A stretch of DNA of 64,000 bases from Symbiodinium kawagutii (taxonomy: Eukaryota > Sar > Dinophyceae > Suessiales > Symbiodiniaceae): the NCBI GenBank assembly GCA_009767595.1, contig VSDK01010537.1, positions 164,543 through 228,542 on the forward strand, given 5' to 3'. Position 1 is the first letter of the stretch. Each line of letters opens with the position of its first letter. Positions 10,600 to 20,967 of this stretch are shown one piece after another. The notes under the pieces were generated by a model. That model was given only the letters and a program-made list of their open reading frames with translations. It was not told the DNA's origin and ran no database searches. The translations under genes were made by a program, and so were the position numbers.

Positions 10600-10740
10600 G
10601 CTGACGCGTTCAACCCTTGGACGAACGCCTCTGTGCCATGGTGCTATCACCTGCCACTCCGCCCCAGTGTGCCCACGAAACCTGGCTCGCTCACAAGCGT
10701 TCAGCAACGCGTTATAGGACACCACCTTGGACAAGCTGAT
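10600..10740 (-). CDS. PPR-like exon fragment
   Basis: The minus frame contains KVVSYNALLNACERARF, the first-helix signature of the PPR motif in dinoflagellate proteins. W-Q residues follow at the expected distance, but the second helix is degraded (EWQVIAPWHRG), so a frameshift or exon end lies near 10670. Likely part of a PPR protein acting in plastid or mitochondrial RNA metabolism, or a relic of one. Confidence 0.6.
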
Positions 10741-10829
10741 GGTCATCAAACTAAGCATTGGGAGAACCACCACGGGCAAAGTAAAGGTGGTAAGACTAGT
10801 AAGCAAAAGTTTACTAGCCTTTACTAGTT

Positions 10830-11250
10830 GCTAATTTAGGTTAAAGACTATAGAAGATACGAGTAATGATATGTTAGCAAAGGCTAGTAGACTGTTTGAA
10901 ACGGTACTATAAAGATCCAAAAAATATCAAATACATGTGATTAGTACTGACTAAATGGTTGAAAACTATCTAAAATGATAAGTGCCGCTATTTCGATGAT
11001 GGGTTGTTACCGATAGATTGCAAATTGCTAAAGTGTTGACAAATGATTCAAACTACATTGTAGCATTGAAACCTACCCTAATCCAAAAATAACATTACAG
11101 GTTTCATTTGTATAAAACAGTAAACAACAATAGAATAACCATGCCGACAAATAACATTATAATTCCTTGAATGCTTTGGCTTCTACTATAAAGATTATAA
11201 ACTCATTACCAACAAATTCAGCAGCATTCCTGGAATGACAGTCTCCGAAC
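10830..11250. other. AT-rich non-coding
   Basis: Irregular TACTAG/AGTAATGATA words and no coding signal. Confidence 0.5.
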
Positions 11251-11401
11251 AATTCATGATACCACGGTGAAACTGCTGATGGGGACCGGGCATGTGAAAA
11301 CGGTGTGGATGACGTGTGGTTGACAATGATGTCCCTTTGAATGGTGATAATGAATGGTTGACCACAGGGGATAAAAAATCAACAATCGGCCATATAATAT
11401 A

Positions 11402-11490
11402 ATATGGTGGTGATGATGATAATGATAGCTACGATGATGATGGTGATGATGATAATAACACTGGTGATGCTGATGACGAATCATGATGAC
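11402..11490. repeat. GAT/TGATGA microsatellite
   Basis: Imperfect (GATGAT)n. His-rich translations across it are artefacts. Confidence 0.85.
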
Positions 11491-11522
11491 AAACATGCTT
11501 TAAGTACAGTATAGAAGCAACC

Positions 11523-11840
11523 TTGTTGACAAATTCAAGTGCAGTGCAATCAAACCTAGTCAACGGTCATAGAGATCCAAAGGATGACCGCAAAACCACA
11601 AATGATTTGGATGTTTCCTCCGCTGGGGGTAGCCAAGAAACATCAATTTTGGGGTGCCCAACCTTGCTATGGATGGCAAGCTGTGTGAACCAAACTGTCC
11701 TGGTAGCTGGCACTTGTGAAGTTGCACGTGCTGAGTCCGTGCTGAGTACTGGTCAGGAAAAGGATGAATCGAGAAACCCCAGGAGAGCACCAACCACAGA
11801 TGGATGGCTTCTGATGGCTAGCTACAACCAAATGGTTTGA
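11523..11840 (+). CDS. Hypothetical ORF
   Basis: A 105-codon plus frame with balanced composition (KTTNDLDVSSAGGSQETSIL, VLVAGTCEVARAESVLSTG). No motif known to me. The minus strand is also open, so the call is weak. Possibly a relic of a mobile-element ORF. Confidence 0.3.
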   Translation: MLTNSSAVQSNLVNGHRDPKDDRKTTNDLDVSSAGGSQETSILGCPTLLWMASCVNQTVLVAGTCEVARAESVLSTGQEKDESRNPRRAPTTDGWLLMASYNQMV

Positions 11841-12212
11841 CCCGACAACGATGTCCGTGAACCACTGGTGGGTCAGTGATTGACGTTGCAGGAGGTACAA
11901 TTCGCCATGGTTGATCATCATTGACGTTGTCGACATCCATAAGCACCGATCCAAACCCATGATTCCCTATTCCTCATCGCAATGATCAATGGTTGTTTTG
12001 CCCGCGAAATGAGACTAGTTGGTAGCTCAGCAGTGGCCAACTGGTACCCCCGAGCGGTGACTGAAAAGGCAGTGATCATTTGGGGGCGATTGGGAGAATC
12101 ATTACCTAATTACCTCGTTCCCGAGCATACCTGCAAACTGCTGCCCACTTTTCCAAGCATGATCAAACAGCATCAAGCAGCATTCATGATGAACAAATAT
12201 CAACCACTATAA

Positions 12213-13226
12213 TCACCAATTTACCATGATTGGCCGCAAAATACAATCAATACTCGGCATGTCTGAATGCTCTGCGCCCCAAAATGAATCAATTTGGAAC
12301 TGAAGATCTCCCATCTGAATGTTGGCAGTGCGAAGCAACAAAGCTAGGCGCTGCACTTCAGGGGAGATGGGAACCGGAGGTGCATCCCGGGGCGGTTGGA
12401 CAATAAGCTGTAATGCTCTCAATGGCTCTTGAAGGCTGCTTTGCATCTTCTCTAATGAATGTTCGACATTTTTGAAAAGGCAATTTCGAGTAGGTACTTG
12501 TGCCCTAAGTGGGAAGAGTTCTAGGGCATCTGCCGGTTCCGGTAAGGCAGCCATGGGCAAGGTTGGCGGATCATCCGTCTGCTCAGTTTGTAAGTTAACG
12601 GTCGCAAGTACCACAGTGGTGGAGTTGTGCTTGAGCTGCGAGAAGAGGACCGTTGTAGACTCAAGGCGCATAACAAGGCGCAGAGGTGCAAACGACGATG
12701 CGGACATGAGGGCCCGAGCAATCAGGGAGCGAAAACGGATATTAGAGCCATACAAGAATAAGCCAGTGAGATGAATACAGGTGCAGCCCTCAGTGAATAA
12801 AGAGATGACGGTAGAGCCCTGAAGTGTGAAAGTCACCTCTGCAAGTTGCTGGAAGAATTCTGTGACTGGCGCCCAATGCTCCAAGTGCTTGTTAGCCTTC
12901 TTGCCAGCCCCACCTCTGCCCTGTTCATCCAGGAAGAAGATCTCTAAAGTGCGGGGTATGCCATGACAGCTTATGAGAACAACACCATAGTAGAGATCAG
13001 ACGGGCCAGCTTTCCCAACACAACGTAGCTGAAAAGGTGCTTGGTCAAGTTCCATCTCATGCGTTGTAGGCTTGGGGGTCGTACTGCTAGCAGCAGTCTT
13101 GTCTTCAACGACATCTCTACGAGGTATGAGCCGTACCGTCTGCCGCCGCGGAGGCGTAGTCGACTGAGCAGGTGGGTGCAAGGGATCAGGCTGCTCGCTG
13201 TCATCTTCTATCTTACTCGGCATCAT
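12213..13226 (-). CDS. Hypothetical protein, 337 codons
   Basis: This is one of the two longest clean ORFs in the window. It starts MMPSKIEDDSEQPDPLHPPA with a Pro/Thr/Arg-rich, disordered N-terminus (to about residue 55). A folded-looking core follows (residues 60-210, e.g. LYYGVVLISCHGIPRTLEIF, then STVISLFTEGCTCIHLTGLF). The C-terminal third is Leu-rich and possibly helical (EPLRALQLIVQPPRDAPPVP). I recognise no catalytic motif and no transmembrane signature. The last residues (CILRPIMVNW) may read into intron or 3' sequence. It lies about 0.9 kb downstream, on the same strand, of the 410-codon ORF. The two could belong to one mobile element or to a directional gene array. Unlike most of the window it is not split by introns. 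Confidence 0.6.
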   Translation of the reverse strand: MMPSKIEDDSEQPDPLHPPAQSTTPPRRQTVRLIPRRDVVEDKTAASSTTPKPTTHEMELDQAPFQLRCVGKAGPSDLYYGVVLISCHGIPRTLEIFFLDEQGRGGAGKKANKHLEHWAPVTEFFQQLAEVTFTLQGSTVISLFTEGCTCIHLTGLFLYGSNIRFRSLIARALMSASSFAPLRLVMRLESTTVLFSQLKHNSTTVVLATVNLQTEQTDDPPTLPMAALPEPADALELFPLRAQVPTRNCLFKNVEHSLEKMQSSLQEPLRALQLIVQPPRDAPPVPISPEVQRLALLLRTANIQMGDLQFQIDSFWGAEHSDMPSIDCILRPIMVNW

Positions 13227-13719
13227 TTATCAATCATAGAACCATTCTAAACCATCTTCCAGCAACGTTCCTAAGACTGCATCGCCCACTGTTTTCGTAC
13301 AAAATATCTGTGCACAACATCAAAACTTACAAAGGGACATTCCATGACATTCCCATTGGATATACCATTTCATTCCAACATCCCCAGTGGCACATGTTTC
13401 AAGGAAGATTTGGAAACCCATTAGAAACCCAAAATGATTGGCTTCTTGAAATGGTCAATCCCTTTCTTAAAGTCATATCAAAACAGGCATTGTTTGCTCT
13501 TGCAAAGGGTTCCCCCCCACGGTGAGCCCCAAGATTCTCAAAAATGCTGGGAAATCTGAAGAATTCTGAAAGTTTCCCACGAATGCTCCCGGAAAGCTCT
13601 CCATCATACATCCTTCAACCAGACTGCTAGAATCCGAATGCTGTTCAAATGACAAACAAAGCATATAGAAGCAGAAAGAAACTAGAGAATCAAAGGTGAA
13701 TCATGATGATTCATAATGA

Positions 13720-13905
13720 TGCAAAATGATTCATAATGGATTAACAATTCAATGGGGGCTTGGGACCCGATCAGGATGCCCAGTCCAATGCCTTTTATGA
13801 CCTCGTCTGCGGCAGTACAGTATGGCGTTGCTCTTGGACCATGACATGCTTTGGCGATCTGGCCCCGTCGGAAAGCATCAAAGAGGTTGAAAAAAAACAA
13901 ACCGA
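13720..13905 (-). CDS. Exon-like island between two long ORFs
   Basis: The minus frame encodes LFDAFRRGQIAKACHGPRAT and then PYCTAADEVIKGIGLGILIG, which reads as well-composed protein. The plus strand is open too but poorer. No family recognised. Its position and strand between the 410- and 337-codon ORFs suggest a shared transcription unit. Confidence 0.4.
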
Positions 13906-14092
13906 TCAAGTTCCACCTTTTGCGACGTGTTCCCAACGGAATGTCAAGTTGAAGGCAAGTTAATTACGGGTATGGCTAGACGACCAAAGGGACGAAGCCC
14001 TAAGGAAGTTGAAAGCAAGGTAATTGCGGGTATGGCTTGAAGCCCTGAGGAAAGGACACGGGACACGCAAACAAGCAAACAGCCCGACACAC

Positions 14093-15325
14093 TCAACCAG
14101 GAGTTTTTCCTTTGATGCGTTTCCGTGGCGGTTCTTGATGTTCTTGGGCTTCAGGCTCTGGCTCGCTTTGCCACTCCAAGTCATCGCGCTCCACATCTTC
14201 CTCCGGATCAAGTTCCTGCGAACCCCGCAAATACAAGGACTTCCCGGTCACCAACCAGTTCAGGACCTTCCAAGACTCACAGCACCAAAACTGAAAAGCC
14301 TCAGGAGCATGCAAGACGTCAGCCTCTAGTCCACGCAACGCCGCTCGCTCCTCATCGGTGTCCGCGTTCCGGATGCGAGCGTGGATCATCTTTGTGAACT
14401 CTTTCAGAGCAGTCAAAAGCATGATGCTGTAAGCGTCAGCTGTGCCTTGGCTCCCTGAAGAACATTGCCAAGTGGTTGGAAAGCCATTCAAGATGTTCAA
14501 GAACCGACGGGCTCCAGGCCCTGTTTCACCATATGTAAAATCTGTCGGAACTGGTTTGGTCTTGAAGCCTACCCATATTCGCCACATGTTCTTGGCCATG
14601 ACCGGTCCATTGCCCCGGAGAGTCTTCAAATCCAGCATAATTTCGCGTTTCGAGCGCCATTCATTAGCAGCGTTTTTCAACACAATCTTCTTGGGGCACA
14701 GCGAAAAACGAAGTGTGTTGCGGAGGTTGTCTTTGTCCATAAAGTCGTTCTTGCTCATCCCACGGACCTGGTTTCGCATCCGAGATTGCGGCTGGAAATG
14801 TTTCGTGAACAGCTGCGACGGCTCGTCACACACATCACTCACCGCCCATTCCAAAATCTCGGGCACGCTGGACCCTTGCAACCGACCGTTATGGCTGTTC
14901 ACACTGCGTTCGGCCAGGACGCGGTTTGAGCACCGAGAAAAAAAATACGACCAGAGAGACCTGTTCCTGTCAGTTGCATTCCGCATAATCTGCTGGTGTG
15001 CCCGAGTGGTTGGGTCAGTTACCTCGTGGTTCAGCCGGCATAAGCGCACAATGTCCCCAAAAGTCCGTTGATCTCGCGCATTAAAAGCATCCTTTGCAAC
15101 AACTGACTTGAATTGCACTTCAAAGCATGGACATTGTTGCGCCAGCTGGGTTGCCCATGGTTCTGCGCAGTTCGGGAAAAGCCGCAGAACTGCGACGCTC
15201 AGCATAGCGTCCATCAAAGACGCTCTGCTACTCACAGACCAGTCCATGCCCAAATCTCGCACCATGCGCGAAGAGAGGCCCTTTGGCAGGGCATCCTTGC
15301 TGGAACTGCCCATTGCTCTCGACAT
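14093..15325 (-). CDS. Hypothetical protein, 410 codons
   Basis: The longest ORF of the window. The coding segment follows an acceptor-like CACTAACCAG and begins CTAATGTCGAGAGC, so the ATG may be internal to a longer protein. Residues 1-60 are polar (SSSKDALPKGLSSRMVRDLG). The middle is rich in Arg and Asn with HQQIMRNATDRNRSLWSYFF. Around residue 255 comes FTYGETGPGARRFLNILNG, a helix-hairpin-helix-like Gly-Pro-Gly motif. The C-terminus is strongly acidic, then basic (DPEEDVERDDLEWQSEPEPE ... PRKRIKGK), which resembles a nuclear localisation tail. A DNA-associated role is my inference. The GPGARRFLN motif could be compared with the thymine-pyrophosphorylase-like (aGPT-Pplase) families of DNA base modification, but I cannot confirm that. 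Confidence 0.65.
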   Translation of the reverse strand: MSRAMGSSSKDALPKGLSSRMVRDLGMDWSVSSRASLMDAMLSVAVLRLFPNCAEPWATQLAQQCPCFEVQFKSVVAKDAFNARDQRTFGDIVRLCRLNHEVTDPTTRAHQQIMRNATDRNRSLWSYFFSRCSNRVLAERSVNSHNGRLQGSSVPEILEWAVSDVCDEPSQLFTKHFQPQSRMRNQVRGMSKNDFMDKDNLRNTLRFSLCPKKIVLKNAANEWRSKREIMLDLKTLRGNGPVMAKNMWRIWVGFKTKPVPTDFTYGETGPGARRFLNILNGFPTTWQCSSGSQGTADAYSIMLLTALKEFTKMIHARIRNADTDEERAALRGLEADVLHAPEAFQFWCCESWKVLNWLVTGKSLYLRGSQELDPEEDVERDDLEWQSEPEPEAQEHQEPPRKRIKGKTPG

Positions 15326-15501
15326 TAGCTGGTTAGTGATAAATGCTTACAAAGTGATTATAAATTCATGGGGATTCAAAGTCTACAATGATCTTAAAGC
15401 CAATCACCAACAATCACCAACAATCACCGCCACGAACCAACCACTAACCAACCATTAATTAACCATCTGCCAACCATTCACCATCAGTAACCAATGGTTA
15501 C

Positions 15502-15607
15502 CCACATTTGTTGCACGGTCCCAGAAACGTCTGGCGTCAGCCCTTCGTCTTGAAGCATTTCAATCAGTTCCTGCTGGGAGCTGGGCACGGAATGGCAACC
15601 GTTGAAA
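15502..15607 (-). CDS. Well-bounded internal exon (106 nt)
   Basis: The minus strand shows CTTCAACTGCAG as acceptor and ATGTGG|GTAACC as donor. Between them one frame is fully open and encodes FNGCHSVPSSQQELIEMLQD, then EGLTPDVSGTV. It lies 180 bp upstream of the 410-codon segment on the same strand and could be its preceding exon. The Leu/Glu periodicity suggests a helix. The intervening sequence (15335-15500) is AACCAATCACC-rich, which in the minus direction gives the G-type start expected of introns here. Confidence 0.65.
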
Positions 15608-15639
15608 CTGCAGTTGAAGGTTGTGTTGGTCAATGATGG

Positions 15640-16660
15640 CAAATACTAGGGATAAAAAAACCAGCAATAAGAAAAAATAGAAAAAAACATGAGTAGTGAA
15701 TGCTAGTTACGGATAGTAAACAATCGCCTAAACTCAGGGTTTCTCTTCCCGCAAGTAGACGAAGACCAACAAAAGGTAGTCAACAATGCTTTGGAATTGC
15801 TAATCCTGGCTGATCACATGGGCTACAAAAACACGGGTGAATAGGGTGGATCCTCTTGTTCATTCCACAGTGAATCCTCGAAACTTAACCAGCAATAGCC
15901 AGCAACCATGGTAGATCCAGCTGTTCAAAAACCACCGGCGAAAGGACATTACCAGGGGAATCGCTGGGAATGCTTCACTGGTGATTCTCAAGGACACATA
16001 AAATGTTCATAGCAATGTCTGGCAATTTCCCTTCAAGTGAACATCCAGTAGATGGCGTATAATATTGAAAATAAAAATAATCACAATATATAATGCTATA
16101 AATTTAGGTGGTTGGCTCTTGATATATCACCAAAAAATAAAAGTAAAGAGCCAATATACTTGAATTCTTGGTTGATCACCATGATCACCGATAGATCACC
16201 ATGATCACCGATCAACCATGATCAACCACCGTGAATGGTCACTAACCAGCATACACCATCACTTATCACCAACAAACACAATGATGATTACCTAGGGTTC
16301 ATCACGACCATTTACCCACAGCTAACCCAGGATTTTAAAACAACCGGTTGTTTCCTCGGAACCTGCATAAGCCCTTGGCATGTATCATTCCCATATTAAC
16401 TGCTATTTCTGCGGGGTTGAACCATTGTTCCAAGCGTTAACCATTCCGACTTAGGTCATTAGTGCCGTGAGTGCGTCCACTGTCGCTGACATCAAGCACA
16501 CTTCTTTTTTTACCGTGGGCCAAAATCAACTTTCATTGTTTTATCAAGCATTGTCAAACCTTCCAGAACAATATTTCGTAGTGATCAGTAGCCTCTACTG
16601 ATCACCACTGGCCCAAGATCAACCATTCGTTTAGCCAAGATCATCAAATAACCATGCTCA
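15640..16660. other. Non-coding interval
   Basis: No exon signal. 16165-16225 repeats GATCACCATGATCACCGAT, and 16200-16340 is C-type micro-repeat. Likely intron or spacer. Confidence 0.5.
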
Positions 16661-16665
16661 AGGCA

Positions 16666-17005
16666 CTAGCCACATATAGCCACTGTTTGCGTGTCTGACC
16701 GGATGAGACATTCTTGGCAATTGTATAAAGCTGTTGTGTGGTCGGTCAGCTCTCGTTGATGAGCAGAACTCGCTCGGCTTTGCACAGCAAAGAATTCGCT
16801 CGTCTGCCCTAATCCTACGGCGCGTGTGTGGAAACGTCCATGATTAGTTTGTTCCTGCTCCACAATTGCTGGTTTCAGTTCCGTCGTAATCCCCAGTTTG
16901 TAGTGGGAGGGTTTATCTTTCGTCGTGTCTGCAAACAGCATGACGCTGGTTGCGAATTCGCTCTGCAGACCGCTGGAAACTACGTACCTATTGAAACCCA
17001 TTCGT
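16666..17005 (-). CDS. Hypothetical ORF fragment
   Basis: The minus frame encodes LQSEFATSVMLFADTTKDKP followed by SHYKLGITTELKPAIVEQEQ and ends QTVAICG-stop. It is about 110 codons of good composition. The frame continues upstream only through a family-2 element (17016-17127), so the 5' part is interrupted or begins there. No family recognised. Confidence 0.4.
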
Positions 17006-17015
17006 TTTACATTTG

Positions 17016-17127
17016 GTTGTGGGTCAAAACCCCGTACCCCTGGTTCCCCATCATTAACCATTGTTTCCCTTATTATTGTTGGTGGAAATCCCCCATTGGT
17101 TGGTTGGTTAAAGCCTTGACCCATAGC
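17016..17127. mobile_element. Family-2 TIR element with TSD CATTTG
   Basis: It starts GTTGTGGGTCAAAACCCCGT and ends AAAGCCTTGACCCATAGC. CATTTG flanks it at 17010-17015 and 17128-17133. It is 112 bp, the cleanest copy of the family. Confidence 0.88.
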
Positions 17128-17208
17128 CATTTGTTTTCCATTTTAGGATTGACAAAATCCGCCAAGCGACTAGTCCCAAAGGCCTTGAACATGGGGCATG
17201 ATAACATG

Positions 17209-17319
17209 GCTATGGGTCGATATTGACCAACAATAATGGCTTATCTTGACCAACCAAATCGTAAGGAAAACCATGGTTAATGATAGGGGAACCAGGGGTA
17301 CAGAGTTTTGACCCTTAGC
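17209..17319. mobile_element. Family-2 TIR element, opposite orientation
   Basis: It begins CTATGGGTCGATATTGACC and ends GAGTTTTGACCCTTAGC. The internal words GGTTAATGATAGGGGAACCA and GGGGTAC are the complement of the copy 80 bp to the left, so the two elements form an inverted pair. Confidence 0.8.
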
Positions 17320-17329
17320 ATATATCACA

Positions 17330-18682
17330 GACACTGGCAATGCAGCAAAACCCAGGAAAGTCGTGACATGATTCCATCCGATGTCATTGCAACACTTTCG
17401 AACCTACCAGAGTTACCAGAGTGCACTTTAGCAAGAGGGTGGATCCAAGAGCCATCATCGTTCGCAGAGTACCGACGGTCCTTAGCTAGCATCCAGGATA
17501 GGACCATGAAGTTTGCTGAGGTTGACATTCAAGGTAGGACTGCAGTGGACATCTTTGTTTGCTGGACAAACCAGTCAAGACTTGCCACAGTTACTCTCTC
17601 ACGGGGGAGTACCAGGTCAATGGCAGACAGTGCATCGTGCCGAGTTGACAGCACTGTTGTCTGCGGTCATTTATGCACAAGTGATTGCGATACCAGTGAG
17701 AATCTGGTGTGATAACCAAGCAGTCATCCAACGAGCAATTGCCATCCAGTCACGTGAGTGCACCATGGGTAACCACATGAATGATCATGACATATGGTTC
17801 AAAGTAGAGGACATTGTGCATCGTGCCACAAATATCAGTTTCCAACCCATTCGTTCTCACCAGGTGGAGGATGACCAACCAGATTGGAAGATCTGGGCTT
17901 TTCGTAACAACGCCTTCGCAGATGAAACTGCTGCATGGGCATTGCAACAGTTGCCCAGTGATGTTCGTGCACTGCAGAAACAAGTGGTCCACGACATAGC
18001 GCAATGCGCCAGGATTCGCACTGCGCTTCACCAACATTTTGTTCGGGTAGGGATGCTTGCCATTGATGAAAAGCAGATGTCAAGTGCACCCCGTGAGCAT
18101 CCAGAACCAAGCACACCGACCGGTAGGACGCCAATCGATTTTGCCCGTGTGGCATCATATGCTTCGTTTCATGCACCAGCCAAACTGCGCTTTGAGGGGT
18201 TCAACAAAGTGCTTGACTGGCTAAGTTCCCTTTCTGATTCGGGCGAACCCGAAGTCTTTGTCAGCTGGTATGAACTACTAAGCGAGCTGCAGATCCGTAC
18301 AGGCTTTTGGGGATTTCAGTCTATGTCCACCCATGGGAAGTGGGAGGTGATGACACGTGGAGTCGCCTATGATTCTGTGAATGCTTGCCGATTGTTTTCA
18401 TGCTACGTCACCCGGTTGATCAAACTTTGTTTTCCACTCTTTCAGGCTGAACATGGAAGACCAACTTTCTACAAGTTCCAGTGCTGGGCGATGGGAGTGC
18501 CAGTTCGTTTGACGCGCACAGCTGCAGCGAATATTCGATGTTGGCTGGAATCGCAATTGGGATCTAGTCAGATTCACAGCGTGTCTGCCCTGGCAAATTT
18601 GGGACCGGCACATCTGGACTTGTCATGTGAGGCGGAGTCAGTACGGGCTCCCAGTGTTGGACTCCATCGTTTCTGGAGGTGA
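17330..18682 (+). pseudogene. Non-LTR retrotransposon relic, RNase H domain
   Basis: Two overlapping plus frames together look like the 3' part of a dinoflagellate LINE polyprotein. The first (to about 17600) carries the linker LARGWIQEPSSFAEYRRSLA before RNase H. The second (from about 17600) has the RNase H acidic motifs HRAELTALL (catalytic Glu), RIWCDNQAVIQRA (catalytic Asp) and NNAFADETAAWAL (C-terminal Asp). It is followed by a Trp/Tyr-rich C-terminal domain (FVSWYELLSELQIRTGFWGF). The expected first Asp (D-G-S/T) appears as C-W-T and sits before the frame change, so the enzyme is broken twice. RNase H would remove RNA during target-primed reverse transcription. No reverse transcriptase domain is present upstream, so the copy is 5' truncated. 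It starts at the edge of the inverted family-2 pair. Confidence 0.8.
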
Positions 18683-18735
18683 ACCTTTCGTGGCTGGGTC
18701 GTTCCGCATTGCTGAGGACTTAACGCAGACACAAA

Positions 18736-19330
18736 AAGGGTGCGACAAAAAAAAGTTTTGACCCACTGCCACATCAGTGTTCAAAAACTATGTCGCGTCG
18801 ATGGTTCTGGACGGCTGTCGAGCTTGATCCGCTCATCCAGATCTCTCGCGAATAGAATGCATCCGTCTGAAGACAATAAAATCTACCAACACATATTCCT
18901 TGTCCAACGGTAAGTGATGAACTCTGCAAATATACATTTACGAGCAAAACAAAGTGGGATGTACTAATTGTGTGGAGGATGATTATGGATGATCACGTTA
19001 ATGCCCACAATTTACCATCAGTAGTATTGTTACTGTAGCAATCATGATGCTACAAAAAATCACGCCCGACACCATTTGTGTTCGAGTCAATCGTGATTAA
19101 CCCAACGATCACTCCTCGTCATCAACTTATCATACAACATTGTTTTTTTTGAATTCCGATCAACCCCATCAAACAAAAATAATTTCAAAAATTATCAAAA
19201 AAATCTATGACCATTGACCTCTTTAACCACCATTAGGCCCACCATCGAACCACCATGCCATTCAACCACCATTAACCACCATTAATCAACCACCATTAAG
19301 CCCACCATAATATAACCCACCATTCAATTC
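18736..19330. other. 3' flank of the retroelement, then C-type tract
   Basis: 18755-18774 holds a lone family-2 right end (GTTTTGACCCACTGCCAC). 19200-19330 is dense in AACCACCATTA. No gene seen. Confidence 0.5.
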
Positions 19331-19357
19331 ATCCACCTTCCACCATCCACAGCCCAC

Positions 19358-19438
19358 CCTGCTGCGTCCTGCACCAGGTCCCAGCGCCGTGCGCCCGCCA
19401 GGGCGCTGCTTGCGGCGTTGAAAGCGATGACGTCGCGC
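19358..19438 (-). CDS. PPR-motif exon, 81 nt
   Basis: The minus strand has acceptor GTCCGCAG, an open segment encoding RDVIAFNAASSALAGARRWD then LVQDAA, and a donor-like CAGG|GTGGGC. 81 nt equals 27 codons, close to one PPR repeat (about 35). D-V-I-A-F-N-A-A is the first-helix signature and R-R-W-D-L the turn into helix 2. It lies exactly at a C-type to G-type switch. Probably one repeat of a larger organellar RNA-binding protein. Confidence 0.7.
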
Positions 19439-19459
19439 CTGCGGACCGGTAACGGTTGT

Positions 19460-19700
19460 GCAGTAAGGGGGCGGCTTGGTGGAGAAGTGGCGGATGATAA
19501 TGCTTGATGAGGGCACATGATCATAGTTAATTACGGATGATGAATGGTGATTTGATGATTGATTCATTGGTGATTGTTGAAAAAAGATGATGGATGTGGA
19601 AGAAATGATGGATTGTGATGGCGGATGGTTGATATGATAATTGGCAATGGTGAATGCATGATGGTTAATTAGCGGTGGCTAATGATGCTCAATGACTGCC
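19460..19700. repeat. G-type micro-repeat tract
   Basis: GATGATGGATGTGG, GGCGGATGGTTGATATGAT and similar words immediately follow the PPR exon. Confidence 0.7.
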
Positions 19701-19825
19701 GACGTCCCTTGAAAAACATGAAAACCACGAGCAGTTCACTATGCTCACTCGTCCTCCAAATCCCAATCAAACGGCAGTTGCAAGCTAAACATCAACGACT
19801 GGAATAATAACTGAAAACGCATGGT

Positions 19826-20483
19826 GTGCCCACGCCGGCAACCTGCTGTGCTTTTGGTCCAACAGCAAACAATCATGAAACAATTCTTAGAAAGTGGATA
19901 AGCAAAGGCGAGCCATATTGCTGCCATTTATCCACAACGACCCCTGTGCTCTCCTGTGGCTGCGTGCAACACCATGTGGAATGTTTACGCCCTTGGAGAC
20001 AATCACAAGCGCCCCTTCCCCTGGCAAAAGCATGCAGCGTCACCGAATATGGTCAGCCAAGGCTTAAACTGCGGCATTGATGGTGCCGCTAGGCCGGCAA
20101 GCCAGCACGCTACCAAACGAATCCAACGCCCGATTCACCTCATGTCAGGGGAAGCCGACCAAACATTTTGCTCGGCCCTGCGTGCGCTGGATTCCAATGA
20201 GTCATCCTTGGAGTTGCAATCTATTCTCAGATGGCCCAAGCGCGGATGCAAGTTGATGCTAGGAGATCTATGCAGAAGGCGACTCGGGGCATGCAAAACT
20301 TAGACGCACCGACGCGCTCTCATGAGTTCGCTTGGCCAATGCTGTGGTGATGCATCAAACTGGTGGCATCGGCTGGTGCTCAAAAGCGCCCTGCAGGTTA
20401 TCGTACCGTTAGCTGATTGCGGTGAACCAGATATTTTTATAGCGTTGGCAATTTTGAGGAGTCCTGAAACAACTACCTGTTAA
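19826..20483 (+). pseudogene. Plus-strand ORF cluster with frame changes
   Basis: Three plus-frame stretches read like protein. One at 19956-20303 ends LGDLCRRRLGACKT-stop and contains ALRALDSNESSLELQSILRW. One at 20322-20481 starts MSSLGQCCGDASNWWHRLVL and contains VIVPLADCGEPDIFIALAIL before TAA. A third, weaker frame covers 19826-20080. They follow one another with small gaps, as in a decayed mobile ORF or a set of exons. Family unknown. Confidence 0.4.
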
Positions 20484-20599
20484 GGTTAATCGTGGCTGAT
20501 TGTTATTGATATAGGTAATCACTATCAGTCACAGTTTGAAATGATTCAGCATTCTCAACCAAGATTGAGCTGTATCAACCGCGAAAAACCATTTGCAAA

Positions 20600-20622
20600 T
20601 GACACACACACACACACAACAT
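20600..20622. repeat. (CA)n microsatellite
   Basis: Uninterrupted ACACACACACACACA run of about 20 bp. Confidence 0.9.
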
Positions 20623-20867
20623 TAAACCAACAAGTCCCGATGTCTCTTACCAATCACTAGGCATTGTCAACCACAATACGCCGTGACTAGACAAACTAAC
20701 CGTTGATAATCATTAACAATCAAGCCATCATTAGCCAGAATCAACCATTATCAGCCATGTTTGACCATTATACGCACTGGTTTGCAATGATCACATTATG
20801 AGTCATTGCCATGGTTCTCCGTTCGCAGTACCAATCAGAATCATCCATTGTCAACCATGACCAAAGA

Positions 20868-20967
20868 CTGGTTGGTTGTCGAACCACTCTCTGAAAAATA
20901 TGCTTGTCAATCAACGAACCAAGCCAAATACTTGGGATAACAAAAAATGCTAAGAACCACCAACCAG
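20868..20967. mobile_element. Family-3 TIR element
   Basis: Starts CTGGTTGGTTGTCGAACC and ends AAGAACCACCAACCAG. The internal GAAAAATATGCTTGTCAATC is nearly identical to the copy at 55376-55477. GT near the start and AG at the end give intron-like boundaries. Confidence 0.75.

Noticed and set aside
11254..11496. His-rich metal-binding protein
   Set aside because: Complement of a GATGAT microsatellite.
14442..15071. Plus-strand 209-codon ORF opposite the 410-codon ORF
   Set aside because: The minus frame has better residue balance, an acceptor and an upstream exon on the same strand.
17100..17150. Relic of the dinoflagellate spliced leader (CCATAGCCATTTGTTTTCC resembles CCGTAGCCATTTTGGCTC)
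   Set aside because: CCATAGCC is the end of a family-2 element and ATTTG is its target duplication; the rest does not match. I found no other clear leader relic by eye.
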